Positions 52,823 to 63,922 are shown, numbered from the stretch's first letter. The stretch is 64,000 nt of DNA from Vibrio hepatarius (GCF_011806575.1 NZ_JAATOO010000020.1:1-64000), one strand, 5' to 3'. Made by a program: numbers and translations. Notes: a model not told the origin generated them from the letters alone.

Positions 52823-54130
52823 ATGGTCGAATGGCAAAAAGACTACCATGACAAGTTGATTTCAATGGAGTCAGCAGTTGGCAAATTGGCATCAGGAGAC
52901 AAAATATGGGCGGGTGGCTTGGTCTCCATGCCAGTGCCTTTTCTCAAAGAGTTAGACAAGCATCTCAATGAGTTTGAAAACTGCGAATTATATTCGGGCT
53001 TGATGACAACTCCGTTCGAGTTCCTCAAGCCTCAGTACAAAGATAACGTCAAACATATCAGCTTATTCATGGGTCCGTTGGAGCGTAAAGCTCAACATGG
53101 CGGAAATGTTGAGATCATTAATTTTCACTTCTCTAACTTCGGTCCTATTTTCGAACGTATCCAGCCAAATGTTGTGGTGATCGAAACCACACCGCCAAAC
53201 GAAGAAGGCTACCTCAGCTTGGGAGCATGTGGCGGTATCGCCAATAAAGTCGCTCTCCAATACGCGTCTAAAGTTATTTTCGTTATCAATGATAATCAAC
53301 CGTTCATCGGCAACCCGGAAAATACCGTGCATGTTTCGGAGGCAACTTACCTCGTTGAAGGACAACATAGTATTGCTTTTCCTAAAGCAGGAATGCCGAG
53401 TGAACTTGAGCAGAAAATCGCCGGACATGTCAAACCTTATATCAAAGACGGAATGACGGTTCAGATAGGGATTGGCACCATTTCCAATGCGATGGGCATG
53501 GCGTTAATGGACTGCAAAGATCTCGGTATTCATACCGAAATGTTCACAGAATCGCTGATGGAAATGTGTAAAGCGGGTGCGGTAAATGGCACGAAAAAGA
53601 ACTACAAGCCGAATAAAATTGTCGCGGCTTTTTCTACGGGCTCTCAAGAGGTTATGGACTTCCTACACCATAATCCTGACGTAGAAATGGGCTCAATGGA
53701 TGAGGTCGTTAATTGTGCTGAAGTGGCTAAAAATGACAACTTTGTCTCAATCAACACCTGCATCATGGTGGATTTAGTCGGTCAGGTCGCCTCTGAAGGT
53801 GTTGGATTCGCGCAAATTTCTGGCTCGGGTGGTCAACTTGATTTTGTTCGTGGTGCCAATATGTCGAAGAACGGTTTGAGTATCTTGGCTCTCGCCTCCA
53901 CCCGTCAAACAAAAAACGGCTTGGAATCAAATATCCGACTCGCACTTCCAGTCGGGACACCAGTGACGACGCCACGTAACGACGTGCACATCATTGCCAC
54001 CGAATACGGTGCCGCTAACCTTCGCGGGCTGACCAATGCAGAACGTGTCCACGCGCTAGTTAGTATTGCCCACCCCGACTTCAGAGCTTCTCTAATTGAA
54101 GAAGCAAAAGAAAACGGCTTAGTTCATTAG
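52823..54130 (+). CDS. Acetyl-CoA hydrolase/CoA-transferase (4-hydroxybutyrate CoA-transferase-like)
   Basis: A 435-residue enzyme of the family I CoA-transferase group. GIHTEMFTESLMEMCKAGAVNG contains the conserved catalytic Glu and the CoA-binding loop; VQIGIGTISNAMGMAL is the preceding glycine-rich motif, and EYGAANLRGLTNAERV near the end is the family tail signature. It moves CoA from acetyl-CoA (or another donor) to a free acid, activating it. The next two genes are a FadJ-like enzyme and a thiolase, so the substrate is probably a short-chain or hydroxy fatty acid. Confidence 0.85.
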   Translation: MVEWQKDYHDKLISMESAVGKLASGDKIWAGGLVSMPVPFLKELDKHLNEFENCELYSGLMTTPFEFLKPQYKDNVKHISLFMGPLERKAQHGGNVEIINFHFSNFGPIFERIQPNVVVIETTPPNEEGYLSLGACGGIANKVALQYASKVIFVINDNQPFIGNPENTVHVSEATYLVEGQHSIAFPKAGMPSELEQKIAGHVKPYIKDGMTVQIGIGTISNAMGMALMDCKDLGIHTEMFTESLMEMCKAGAVNGTKKNYKPNKIVAAFSTGSQEVMDFLHHNPDVEMGSMDEVVNCAEVAKNDNFVSINTCIMVDLVGQVASEGVGFAQISGSGGQLDFVRGANMSKNGLSILALASTRQTKNGLESNIRLALPVGTPVTTPRNDVHIIATEYGAANLRGLTNAERVHALVSIAHPDFRASLIEEAKENGLVH

Positions 54131-54138
54131 GAGAATAC

Positions 54139-56292
54139 ATGATGTATCACGGACCATTTTTCAAACTTAATCAACTACCAACTCAAAATAACATCGTGGA
54201 GCTGGTATTTGATTCTGAACAAGACTCAGTAAACACCCTGCGTAAAGAAGCGCTTATCGATCTAGAAAAAACTCTCAAGTTGCTAGAAAACGAAAACATT
54301 GCAGGTCTTATTATTCGCTCAGATAAACGTTTATTCAGCGCAGGCGCAGACATTAAATCATTCCGTCAGCTTTTTTCTGACGGGGCAAACGCGGTGCAAA
54401 GTTATCTAGAGTGGGTACACAGTATTTACAACCGAATCGAAGATCTGCCATATCCAAAAGTCGCGATTATCAATGGTGTAGCAGCTGGGGGCGGTGTTGA
54501 GCTGTCCTTGTTAGCGGATTACCGCCTCGCAACCAGCGACGCCAAAATCAGCATGCCCGAAGTAAAACTGGGGATCTTCCCTGGTTGGGGTGGCGTGACA
54601 CGACTCCCTCGCATTATCGGTTTGGATACGGCTCTTAGCTGGCTCACCACGGGTAAAAACTTTAAAGCACCTGAGGCTTTAAAAGCACACATGGTAGACG
54701 GTATTGTTGATGCCTCACTCAACGCCGTAGACCAAGCGGTTGCACTTCTTAACAGTGCCATCAGTGGCGAAGTTAAGTGGCAAGAACGCCATGATGAAAA
54801 ACAACAGCCGCTACCACTCAATAACTATGAACTGAGCATGTCTCTTAATGTCGCAAGAGGAATGGTGGCGAAGTCTGTCGGGACCAATTACCCTGCTCCT
54901 TTTCACATCCTCGACACTATTGGGAAGAGTGCTTACCTGCAACGTGACGCTGCGCTAGAAATTGAAGCAGAAGGCTTTGTCGCATGTACTCAAAGCCCTG
55001 TGACCGATGCTCTAGTAACCGTCTATCTCAATGATATGGCGGTAAAATCCATCTCGAAAAACTACGTCAAAAACGCGCCAAAAACAGAACATGTTGGTGT
55101 GATTGGCGCAGGTATCATGGGTGGTGGCATTGCTTATGTGAGTAGTGAAAGCAACCTAGATGTTACTCTCAAAGATATCAATAAAGCCGGTCTAGATCTG
55201 GGGCTGAAAGAAGCCAACAAGTTACTGACAAAACAAGTAGAAAAAGGTCGTATGAAACCCAATGATATGGGGGATGTATTAAACCGTATCGTGCCAACAC
55301 TATACAACCAAGCACTGGAAAATACCGACCTGATCATAGAAGCGGTAGTTGAAAATCCTCAGGTAAAAGAGAAAGTCCTTGCGGAGCTGGAATCTGCCGC
55401 TCCAAACGCAGTCATTGCATCTAATACCTCTACGTTGAACATCTCTGGTCTTGCTAAAGCGCTGAAAAAACCAGAAAACTTCTGTGGTATCCACTTCTTC
55501 AACCCGGTTCATCGCATGCCGTTGGTGGAAATAATCCGTGGTGAGCACACCTCCGAAGCCACGGTCGCCAAAGCGGTGAATTATGTTCTTCAATTAAGAA
55601 AAACACCTATCGTCGTCAATGACTGTGCCGGATTCTTGGTCAACCGTTGCTTGACACCATACTTCTTAGCCTTCAACCAACTGTTGGTAGATGGTGGCAG
55701 TATTTCTCAAATTGATAAGGTGATGAGTAAGGGCTTTGGTTGGCCAATGGGTCCTGCTCTCCTGCTCGATGTGATCGGTTTAGATACGACCACACATTGT
55801 ATTGATGTGATGAGCAAAGCGTTCCCAGAGCGCCAGGCTAAGCCAGAGATTAATATTATTGAACAACTCAATGACAAGGGACACCTAGGACAGAAATCGG
55901 GGCAAGGTTTCTACTTACATACGCCTGACCGCAAAGGCCGCCTAAAACCATCAGCGTGTCGGGAAACCCTCGACATGCTGGCGCAACAATGTGAAAACGT
56001 TGATGACTTTAGCGAAGAAGACATCCAGCTACGTATGATGTTGCCAATGTTGTTTGAAGTGACTCGCTGCCTAGATGAGGGCATCGTCAACTCACCTCAA
56101 GAAGCCGATACCGCATTTTTGTACGGCACAGGCTTCCCTCCTTTCAAAGGTGGCTTGTTCTACTACATGGATAGCTATGGCCTCGACACGCTTGTTGCTA
56201 AGGCGAAAAAATACGAACACCTAGGTCCGCTTTATCAGATTCCTCAGGGATTAATCACAAGAGCAGAACAAAACCGCCGTTTCTATGCATAA
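54139..56292 (+). CDS. FadB/FadJ-like multifunctional beta-oxidation enzyme
   Basis: A 717-residue two-part enzyme. N-terminal crotonase (about 1-200) has RLFSAGADIKSF and two catalytic Glu in GGGVELSLL and MPEVKLGIFPGWGG (about 118 and 138). The 3-hydroxyacyl-CoA dehydrogenase part (about 315-710) has the NAD site GVIGAGIMGGGIAY and the catalytic His in GIHFFNPVHRMPLVE. It hydrates 2-enoyl-CoA and oxidises the 3-hydroxyacyl-CoA. It starts 8 bp after the CoA-transferase, and the thiolase follows 15 bp later. Confidence 0.9.
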   Translation: MMYHGPFFKLNQLPTQNNIVELVFDSEQDSVNTLRKEALIDLEKTLKLLENENIAGLIIRSDKRLFSAGADIKSFRQLFSDGANAVQSYLEWVHSIYNRIEDLPYPKVAIINGVAAGGGVELSLLADYRLATSDAKISMPEVKLGIFPGWGGVTRLPRIIGLDTALSWLTTGKNFKAPEALKAHMVDGIVDASLNAVDQAVALLNSAISGEVKWQERHDEKQQPLPLNNYELSMSLNVARGMVAKSVGTNYPAPFHILDTIGKSAYLQRDAALEIEAEGFVACTQSPVTDALVTVYLNDMAVKSISKNYVKNAPKTEHVGVIGAGIMGGGIAYVSSESNLDVTLKDINKAGLDLGLKEANKLLTKQVEKGRMKPNDMGDVLNRIVPTLYNQALENTDLIIEAVVENPQVKEKVLAELESAAPNAVIASNTSTLNISGLAKALKKPENFCGIHFFNPVHRMPLVEIIRGEHTSEATVAKAVNYVLQLRKTPIVVNDCAGFLVNRCLTPYFLAFNQLLVDGGSISQIDKVMSKGFGWPMGPALLLDVIGLDTTTHCIDVMSKAFPERQAKPEINIIEQLNDKGHLGQKSGQGFYLHTPDRKGRLKPSACRETLDMLAQQCENVDDFSEEDIQLRMMLPMLFEVTRCLDEGIVNSPQEADTAFLYGTGFPPFKGGLFYYMDSYGLDTLVAKAKKYEHLGPLYQIPQGLITRAEQNRRFYA

Positions 56293-57471
<1,179 letters not shown>

Positions 57472-57517
57472 AACACCATCGTAGATAAGAGCCGGCTACA
57501 TTAGCGAGCTCAGCATA

Positions 57518-57560
57518 AAAGTGGGTGGGGAGGAGACGACGTCTCCCCCCCACTTTGTTG
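57518..57560. terminator. Terminator after the thiolase gene
   Basis: Long G/C-rich hairpin, AAAGTGGG and GGAGAC arms pairing with GTCTCC and CCCACTTT, with a few bulged bases. It lies between convergent genes. Confidence 0.75.
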
Positions 57561-57632
57561 ACCAATGGTGCCCCTCAATATAGCCCATGGTCGACGTGTT
57601 AACCTGAACACTCAAACACAACAATCACAGTT

Positions 57633-58412
57633 TTATTCGCCATCGACATTGTAAATGTCGTAGGAGAAGTATTTGCTCGCGATCTTTTTGTGCGTGCCAT
57701 TGGCAATCACGGCTTCAAGACCTTTATTCAGTAGGGCTTGCAGATCTTTATCTTGCTTACGCACCGCAATACCGACGCCTTTACCAAACCATTTTGGCTC
57801 AGTGTAAGAAGGGCCAGTAAAGTGAAAATCTTGACCATCTTCGGTGTCCAAGAAACCGCTGCGTAAGCCAATCGCACCGCCAAATACGGTATCTAAACGA
57901 CCGCTGATTAAATCTGAAAACGCCTCATCAAAAGTGTTGTAACGACGCAGTTCAATGTTCGGGTACGCGTGGCTTAGGTACTGATCACCCACTGTTGCTC
58001 GTTGGACGCCGACAACAATACCATCCATACCCTTTTCGCTTGGGTCGATTTCGCGCTCTTTGCTCATAACAAATCGTTGCGGCACCATCGCGTATGGTGT
58101 TGTAAACGCAACTTTCTTTTCTCTAGCTGAGGTGATGGTCATCGCGGCAATAATTGCGTCGCTCTTTCTCGCCAATAACGCTGGAATAATGCCGTCCCAG
58201 TCTTGTTTGCGAATAACGCATTTCACGTTCAATTCATCACATAGTGCGTTGGCCAAGTCGACATCGAAGCCGACCAGTTCCCCTTCTTCTGAGGTCCAGT
58301 TAAACGGAGGATAAGCGCCTTCAACCATAAAGCGAATCGTGTTCCACTCTTTCGCGAATGCGTTACTTGTTAATCCAAAGCCAACCAACAGCGCAAATAG
58401 TATTTTCTTCAT
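57633..58412 (-). CDS. Periplasmic amino-acid-binding protein (ABC-type, orphan)
   Basis: A 259-residue protein with a signal peptide (about 1-20). The SBP_bac_3 fold is clear: IRFMVEGAYPPFNWTSEEGELVGFDVDLANALCDELNVKC, then ARKSDAIIAAMTITSAREKKVAFTTPYAMVPQRFV and GVQRATVGDQYL. It is similar to HisJ/ArgT-type proteins that bind basic amino acids. No permease or ATPase gene is beside it, so it either shares a transporter encoded elsewhere or signals to a receptor. Confidence 0.85.
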   Translation of the reverse strand: MKKILFALLVGFGLTSNAFAKEWNTIRFMVEGAYPPFNWTSEEGELVGFDVDLANALCDELNVKCVIRKQDWDGIIPALLARKSDAIIAAMTITSAREKKVAFTTPYAMVPQRFVMSKEREIDPSEKGMDGIVVGVQRATVGDQYLSHAYPNIELRRYNTFDEAFSDLISGRLDTVFGGAIGLRSGFLDTEDGQDFHFTGPSYTEPKWFGKGVGIAVRKQDKDLQALLNKGLEAVIANGTHKKIASKYFSYDIYNVDGE

Positions 58413-58654
58413 TTTAGTTCCTTGTGATTTTTATCCCTGAACAGAGTTTTGGTGTTCACCGATCAATTCAGCTTCAGAATGGTCAAATGACGAGTCTTCA
58501 TACCAAACTGAGTGAATAGGTTAGAATAATTGCACCTACGGTTAAAAATAGCCAGAACATATTGTTAACAAAAATAACACAAATCAGATTTAACCGGTAA
58601 GAGCAGCAACCGATCACTTCTCATCTAAGCGACTAGTTTTGATGGAATTACGAA
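58413..58654. other. Intergenic region between the binding-protein gene and the dms terminator
   Basis: About 240 bp upstream of the binding protein gene; likely holds its promoter. I see no clear operator or additional gene. Confidence 0.4.
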
Positions 58655-58690
58655 GACAAAAAAATCCCTCGAGTTCATTCGAGGGATTTA
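58655..58690 (-). terminator. Terminator of the dmsABC operon
   Basis: Perfect 11-bp stem AAATCCCTCGA / TCGAGGGATTT with a 6-nt loop and a seven-base T-run on the minus strand, 33 bp beyond the dmsC stop. Confidence 0.9.
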
Positions 58691-58722
58691 AAGCATGTCT
58701 TAAGTATATAAAGTGGTATTCG

Positions 58723-59568
58723 CTACAAACCAACCGTCATATGTAAGCTGTAAAACAAACCACGTCCTATCAACTCAGACGCTAAGATCAATACTAGCGC
58801 TACGGTTAAGTTAACTGGGTTGACACTCGACTTATTGATCATCGGCAACACCCAGATGAGTAGACCAACCAGTAAAAGCGCTACTTGCACACTCAGATAG
58901 CCACCAAGTCCGTCCACCAGCTCAGAAGCTTTAACAATTGAACTTTGTACTTCACTCACAAGGTTCATTTTGCCCACCGTCACGACTACGCTAATCGCAA
59001 CCGCAACAACAGCCAACATCACGATATTACGATCCACAGTGAAGCGGCTATCCTTGGCAGATACGATCACCAACTGCGATAGCAATAAGCCACACACCAC
59101 CATCGTCATCGCAAAGCTGAGCGGAGTGTAAATATTGAACCAGGTTGGAACGGTATTGATCATGTACACATTCACCATGGAATACATAAAGATACAACCC
59201 AGAACCATCGCGCCAATCATTAAGATTTTTTGAAGTGCTGCACCGCCTTTATTCAGTACGGATAGCAACCACTGTAGTCCACCTACAGCAAAGAATGCTG
59301 CGCCAAAGAACACTTCGTTCGACAGCCACGCTGAACCTAGCTGGTTAAATGAGTTAAATGCGCGTAACGGAGAACCTAAATGGGTGATCGAGAACAGAAA
59401 GCCCAATCCCATGATCGCCCACAGCGCAAACATCGGCACTTTGTAGCTGTTGATTTTTGCTTCGTCAAAACCCATGGCCAACGCACGTGCGCTAACGAGT
59501 AGGTAACCACCAACTGCCGTTTGCGCCAGCACCGTAAAGAAGATTAAAGAATACTCATGGAAAATCAT
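58723..59568 (-). CDS. dmsC: DMSO reductase membrane anchor subunit DmsC
   Basis: A 281-residue protein with eight hydrophobic segments, matching DmsC (HEYSLIFFTVLAQTAVGGYLLVSA at the start). It anchors DmsAB at the membrane and oxidises menaquinol. It starts one base after the dmsB stop, so the two are tightly coupled. Confidence 0.9.
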   Translation of the reverse strand: MIFHEYSLIFFTVLAQTAVGGYLLVSARALAMGFDEAKINSYKVPMFALWAIMGLGFLFSITHLGSPLRAFNSFNQLGSAWLSNEVFFGAAFFAVGGLQWLLSVLNKGGAALQKILMIGAMVLGCIFMYSMVNVYMINTVPTWFNIYTPLSFAMTMVVCGLLLSQLVIVSAKDSRFTVDRNIVMLAVVAVAISVVVTVGKMNLVSEVQSSIVKASELVDGLGGYLSVQVALLLVGLLIWVLPMINKSSVNPVNLTVALVLILASELIGRGLFYSLHMTVGL

Positions 59569-59569
59569 C

Positions 59570-60190
59570 TTAAACCTCCTGAGGGTTTGCTAAGTAGCCC
59601 GTTGTATCACCCGTTGGCTTAGCATTCTTGTTCAACTTAATCACAATATTGGGCAAAGTCAGGTGTGAAGAAGGTAGTGGCGCAACGTCAGCGGTTGTGC
59701 CGTATTTCTCACGTAATACCTGTATTTCCCCAAATTCCAACGCACGCAGAGGACAAGATTCAACACACATTGGTTGCTTGCCATCAGCCACACGCTCGTA
59801 ACACCCATCGCACTTAGTCATGTGGCCTTTCTCTTTACTAAACTGAGGCGCGCCGTAAGGACAAGCATTGCTACAGTGCTGGCAGCCGATGCAGACCTCT
59901 TCGTTGACCACCACCAAACCATCTTCTTGGCGTTTGTGCATCGCGCCTGACGGACACACTTTCACGCACGCCGGATTTGAACAATGGTTACACGCGATAG
60001 ACAAGTAGTAAGAGAACACATCATTTTGAATCCAGGTATCCCCATCTTGGACAAAGCCACCACCGGCGTATTCATACACGCGGCGATAATTGCGCTTCAC
60101 GTCCAAGTCCCGATAATCTTTACAAGCAAGCTGGCAAGTTTTACAACCTGTGCATTTACTTGAATCTATGTAAAAGCCGTATTGTTTCAT
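59570..60190 (-). CDS. dmsB: DMSO reductase iron-sulfur subunit DmsB
   Basis: A 206-residue protein with four [4Fe-4S] cluster motifs of Cys: CTGCKTCQLACKD, CNHCSNPACVKVCP, CIGCQHCSNACPYG, and CDGCYERVADGKQPMCVESCP. It passes electrons from the DmsC quinol site to the molybdenum subunit. Close match to E. coli DmsB in size and pattern. Confidence 0.95.
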   Translation of the reverse strand: MKQYGFYIDSSKCTGCKTCQLACKDYRDLDVKRNYRRVYEYAGGGFVQDGDTWIQNDVFSYYLSIACNHCSNPACVKVCPSGAMHKRQEDGLVVVNEEVCIGCQHCSNACPYGAPQFSKEKGHMTKCDGCYERVADGKQPMCVESCPLRALEFGEIQVLREKYGTTADVAPLPSSHLTLPNIVIKLNKNAKPTGDTTGYLANPQEV

Positions 60191-60201
60191 CTTTACCTAC
60201 C

Positions 60202-62646
60202 TTATGCTTTGTTCGCCAATTTGATATCAACCAGATTGGAGTGTTGCGGATTCCCCTTCGCCAATGGACTTGGTCGTTGGGTCGTTAACACGTTAATCGA
60301 TCCAGCATGATCGACTTTTTGTCCATCGGGGGCATACCAAGCGCCCTCACCTAACGCGACTACGTGAGGCAAGATACGTGGTGTCACTTTGGCAGGTATA
60401 CGGACTTCACCGCGATCATTAAAAATGCTCACCATATCGCCGTTTTTGATGCCACGAGCCTCGGCATCTATCGGGTTAATCCATACTTCCTGACGTGCTG
60501 CCGCTTTAAGCAACGCCACATTGCCATAAGTAGAGTGGCAGCGAGCTTTAAAGTGGAAACCCGTCAGCTGCAGTGGATACTTGGCTGTTAGTGGGTCATT
60601 GTGTCCCTCAAAAGAATCCACATAGATAGGCAATGGGTGGATCACTTCATCTTCTTTTAGCGTCCACTCTTTGGCGATATTTGCTAATGTTTCAGAATAG
60701 ATTTCAATCTTGCCACTTGGTGTTGAAAGCGGGTTGGCTTCAGGATCATTCCGGAAGTCTTGATAAGCGATGTAATCACGTTGGTATTGACGCTTATAAA
60801 TGCCCAACTCTTTCATCTCTTCAAAGGTTGGCAAAGACGGATCTTGCTTGCGGGTTTCTGCATACAAATGTTCAACCCACTCTTGCTGCGTCCGCCCTTC
60901 GGTAAACTCTTTCTCTACTCCCATGCGTTTGGCGATCTCAGAGCACATCTCATAGATACTTTTCGCTTCGAACTGAGGCTCAATCGCTTTCTGCGCATAG
61001 ATGAAATAAGGCGCATTCGATGCTTTGCCGTCCATTGCCCAGTCATCTTGTTCAGAAGTGGTTAAATCCGGTAGGATAATATCGGCGTACTTAGCGGAAG
61101 ACGTCATGTGATTGTCGATCACTACGATCATTTCACACGCTTTGTCGTCTTGTAAGATTTCATGAGTTTTGTTGATCTCGGCATGCTGGTTAACCAAGCA
61201 GTTACCCGCGTAGTTCCAAATCATCTTGATCGGATTGGCTAAGCGCTCTGCACCGCGTACACCATCGGTTTTGTCTGTCATTTCATGGTGGCGATAAATC
61301 GCATCCGTCCACAAGAACATCGAGATCGAGGTTTTTACTGGATTAGGAACGGTTGGGAAACGCACAAACGGAATATTGATATCACTTTCACGCGCACCTG
61401 TTGAACCACCAGAGACGCCTACCGAGCCAGTCAGTAGAGACAGCATAGCAATAGCGCGCGATGCTAATTCACCGTTCGCAGTGCGTTGCAAACCCCAGCC
61501 CTGATGAATCGCGCATGGTTTGTTTGCGCCCATTTCACGACCGAGCTTGATAATGGTGTCGACAGGAATCCCTGTGATCTTAGAAGCCCATTGTGGTGTT
61601 TTTTCTACCCCATCGTCACCCAAGCCTAAAATGTATGACTTGTAGTCGCTGTTTTTGGGTGCAGACGCAGGCAGAGTTTTCTCATCATAGCCGATACAAT
61701 ATTTATCGAGGAAAGCCTGATCGACATAGTTCTCCGTGATCAGAACATGCGCTAGGCCTGCCACCAATGCCGCATCAGTAGAAGGACGAATTGGAATCCA
61801 TTGGTCTTCACGCCCGCCAGCGGTATCGGTGTAACGAGGGTCAATAATAATGGTTCTAACGTTGGACTTGTTTTTACTCTCGACATAGTGATGGATCAAA
61901 CCACCACCAGACATACGTGTCTCAGCCGGGTTGTTACCAAACTGAATGTTGAGTTTTGCGTTGGCTAAATCAGAGAACGAGTTGTTCATCGCCCAGCCAC
62001 CATAAGTATGACTGAGGCCTTCCGCAATTTGCGCAGTGGAGTAATCACCATAGTGATTTAAATAGCCACCGCATAGATTCATTAAACGAGCAATCAATGT
62101 GGATGCTGGCGGCCAAGACTTAGTCACCGTGCCGCCAAGCGTGCCCGTACCGTAGTTCAAATAGATTGAGTCGTTGCCGTAGTCTTTAATTAAACGCTGC
62201 ATCGTCTTGGCAACTTCATCGTAAGCTTCTTCCCAACTGATGCGCTTAAACTTACCTTCACCACGCTTGCCAACCCGTTTCATTGGGTACTTCAATCGGT
62301 CTGGGTTGTAGACTCGACGACGCATTGAGCGTCCACGAAGACAAGCTCTTACTTGAGGGCTGTCTCCAAACACGTCTCCACCGGTATTGTCGGTTTCAAC
62401 ATATTTGATCTCACCATTTTGTACATGCATGCGGAGCGGGCAGCGTGAACCACAGTTTACTGTACATGCGCTCCAAACAACTTTCTCGTCACTTGTTACT
62501 GATTCTGCCGCGCGCGTAGGGCTAGACTTAAATGGTAAGCTAATACCACTAGCCAACGCCGCTGCACTACCTACCGCAGAACTCGCTTTAATGAACCCGC
62601 GACGAGTCAGGTTCATCAAGTCAGATTGCTGTTTATTCTTCGTCAT
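60202..62646 (-). CDS. dmsA: DMSO reductase molybdopterin subunit DmsA
   Basis: An 814-residue catalytic subunit. I chose the ATG at 62644-62646 (an AAGG site about nine bases before it), which gives MTKNKQQSDLMNLTRRGFIKAS with a twin-arginine signal, as in E. coli DmsA. The protein has the N-terminal Cys cluster WSACTVNCGSRCPL, the molybdenum region GTGTLGGT and YGDYSTAQIAEG (with the Ser ligand), and strong similarity along its length to DmsA. It reduces DMSO or other S- and N-oxides during anaerobic respiration, on the periplasmic side. A perfect FNR box lies upstream. Confidence 0.94.
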   Translation of the reverse strand: MTKNKQQSDLMNLTRRGFIKASSAVGSAAALASGISLPFKSSPTRAAESVTSDEKVVWSACTVNCGSRCPLRMHVQNGEIKYVETDNTGGDVFGDSPQVRACLRGRSMRRRVYNPDRLKYPMKRVGKRGEGKFKRISWEEAYDEVAKTMQRLIKDYGNDSIYLNYGTGTLGGTVTKSWPPASTLIARLMNLCGGYLNHYGDYSTAQIAEGLSHTYGGWAMNNSFSDLANAKLNIQFGNNPAETRMSGGGLIHHYVESKNKSNVRTIIIDPRYTDTAGGREDQWIPIRPSTDAALVAGLAHVLITENYVDQAFLDKYCIGYDEKTLPASAPKNSDYKSYILGLGDDGVEKTPQWASKITGIPVDTIIKLGREMGANKPCAIHQGWGLQRTANGELASRAIAMLSLLTGSVGVSGGSTGARESDINIPFVRFPTVPNPVKTSISMFLWTDAIYRHHEMTDKTDGVRGAERLANPIKMIWNYAGNCLVNQHAEINKTHEILQDDKACEMIVVIDNHMTSSAKYADIILPDLTTSEQDDWAMDGKASNAPYFIYAQKAIEPQFEAKSIYEMCSEIAKRMGVEKEFTEGRTQQEWVEHLYAETRKQDPSLPTFEEMKELGIYKRQYQRDYIAYQDFRNDPEANPLSTPSGKIEIYSETLANIAKEWTLKEDEVIHPLPIYVDSFEGHNDPLTAKYPLQLTGFHFKARCHSTYGNVALLKAAARQEVWINPIDAEARGIKNGDMVSIFNDRGEVRIPAKVTPRILPHVVALGEGAWYAPDGQKVDHAGSINVLTTQRPSPLAKGNPQHSNLVDIKLANKA

Positions 62647-62725
62647 AATTGGATGCCTTAACATTGCTTGCGCATACCACTTTAGGGGTAAGCGTGTACT
62701 ATTAAAATGACGAGAGCAGCCACTA

Positions 62726-62739
62726 TTGATATAAATCAA
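62726..62739. promoter_or_regulatory. Perfect FNR box between dmsA and the chaperone gene
   Basis: TTGATATAAATCAA equals the FNR consensus TTGAT-N4-ATCAA with no mismatch. Its centre is about 86 bp before the dmsA start and 106 bp before the divergent gene, so it may serve both. Confidence 0.85.
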
Positions 62740-62838
62740 AGTGAATATTAATTTAATTTTAAATTGTCAATTCTGTGATTAAATTTGACGTGGATATGAA
62801 AGAATAGAAACACACCTTAATTAAGCTAATTTATTGAA

Positions 62839-63414
62839 ATGAAAATGATTATCCATACGCTTAAAATATTAGGAACATTGTTCTATCACAAACGCGGTAA
62901 AGCAGAATCGGTTGAACTGGTACGCTCTTTAGTGACAGAAAATGTTCTTCAAACAGAAACATTGAATGCACTCACTTCTTTGACGGACGAACAACTCGAA
63001 CATGATTTCAGCATGCTATTTGAAGGAATGGGTACTATGCCAGTCCCACCTTGGGGATCGGTGTATTTAGACAAAGAGCAGGTATTGTTCGGCGAATCGA
63101 ACACACAATATCGACTATTCTTACAACAGCACGGTATCGAATTAGATTCAGGTCAACGTGAGCCAGAAGATCAGTTCGGATTAATGTTGCTGGCGTGCGC
63201 ACACTTTCTTGAACAAGATCAAACACAAGCAGCATGTGAGCTATTCGGAGAGCATTTGATGCCTTGGGGCTCAACCTATCTTGAGCAACTCAAAGACAAA
63301 GCACCAAGCCCGTTTTATCAGCGATTGGCAGCAGACGTCTCGAAATGGCTAAACGCGTTGATTCGACAACAACACATTGAAGTAGTGAAAAAGAAGATCT
63401 ATTTAGATGAGTGA
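62839..63414 (+). CDS. TorD/DmsD-family chaperone
   Basis: A 191-residue, all-helical protein. The family signature lies near the middle: EPEDQFGLMLLACAHFLEQD (about 113-132) and the VPPWGSVYLDKEQ loop (about 69-81). TorD-type chaperones bind the twin-arginine leader of molybdoenzymes such as DmsA and help cofactor insertion. It diverges from dmsA and overlaps the NapF-type gene by 8 bases. Its likely client is the DmsA encoded next to it. Confidence 0.85.
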   Translation: MKMIIHTLKILGTLFYHKRGKAESVELVRSLVTENVLQTETLNALTSLTDEQLEHDFSMLFEGMGTMPVPPWGSVYLDKEQVLFGESNTQYRLFLQQHGIELDSGQREPEDQFGLMLLACAHFLEQDQTQAACELFGEHLMPWGSTYLEQLKDKAPSPFYQRLAADVSKWLNALIRQQHIEVVKKKIYLDE

Positions 63415-63922
63415 ATCCATCGATAATAATCGACGAGGCTTTCTGAGCCGTTTTAGCCAACCAGTAAAACGGGCTCAGCAAGCAGAGATAACACCGCGCC
63501 CCGTCGCACGTCCGCCTCACGCGGTGGATGAAGCATTGTTTGCTCGTCTTTGTGACGGCTGCGGTGAATGCCTAAAAGTTTGCCCAAATAGTGTCATTGA
63601 ACTGGATGCTCAACTGGCGCAGCTCAATCTCGATTACAACCAATGCAGTTTATGTGGCGAGTGCGTCAAAGCCTGCCCTAGCGATGCTCTGCATGCATCT
63701 GTGCCACTGGACATCAACTTGCGCCCGCACTTCTCGCAAAGCTGCAACAATTATCTTCAGATGGAATGCCAGCAATGCGCCTTTGCTTGTCCGCAGCACG
63801 CTATCTCGGTTCAAGATGATGAACTACCACACCTAAACAACGAACTCTGCAATGGCTGCGGGCAATGTCGCACCAGTTGCTACACCGATGCGATAACCAT
63901 GCAGTTATATAATGCGAACTAA
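63407..63922 (+). CDS. NapF-type ferredoxin-like protein
   Basis: A 171-residue protein with Cys-rich [4Fe-4S] motifs: CDGCGECLKVCPNSV (about 49-63), CSLCGECVKACPSDA (about 81-95) and CNGCGQCRTSCYTDA (about 146-160), plus a CQQCAFACPQ between them. The N-terminus NNRRGFLSRF is like NapF, which helps assemble periplasmic nitrate reductase. Here it lies next to dms genes, so it may serve DmsA maturation or electron supply. It is the last complete gene. Confidence 0.87.
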   Translation: MSESIDNNRRGFLSRFSQPVKRAQQAEITPRPVARPPHAVDEALFARLCDGCGECLKVCPNSVIELDAQLAQLNLDYNQCSLCGECVKACPSDALHASVPLDINLRPHFSQSCNNYLQMECQQCAFACPQHAISVQDDELPHLNNELCNGCGQCRTSCYTDAITMQLYNAN

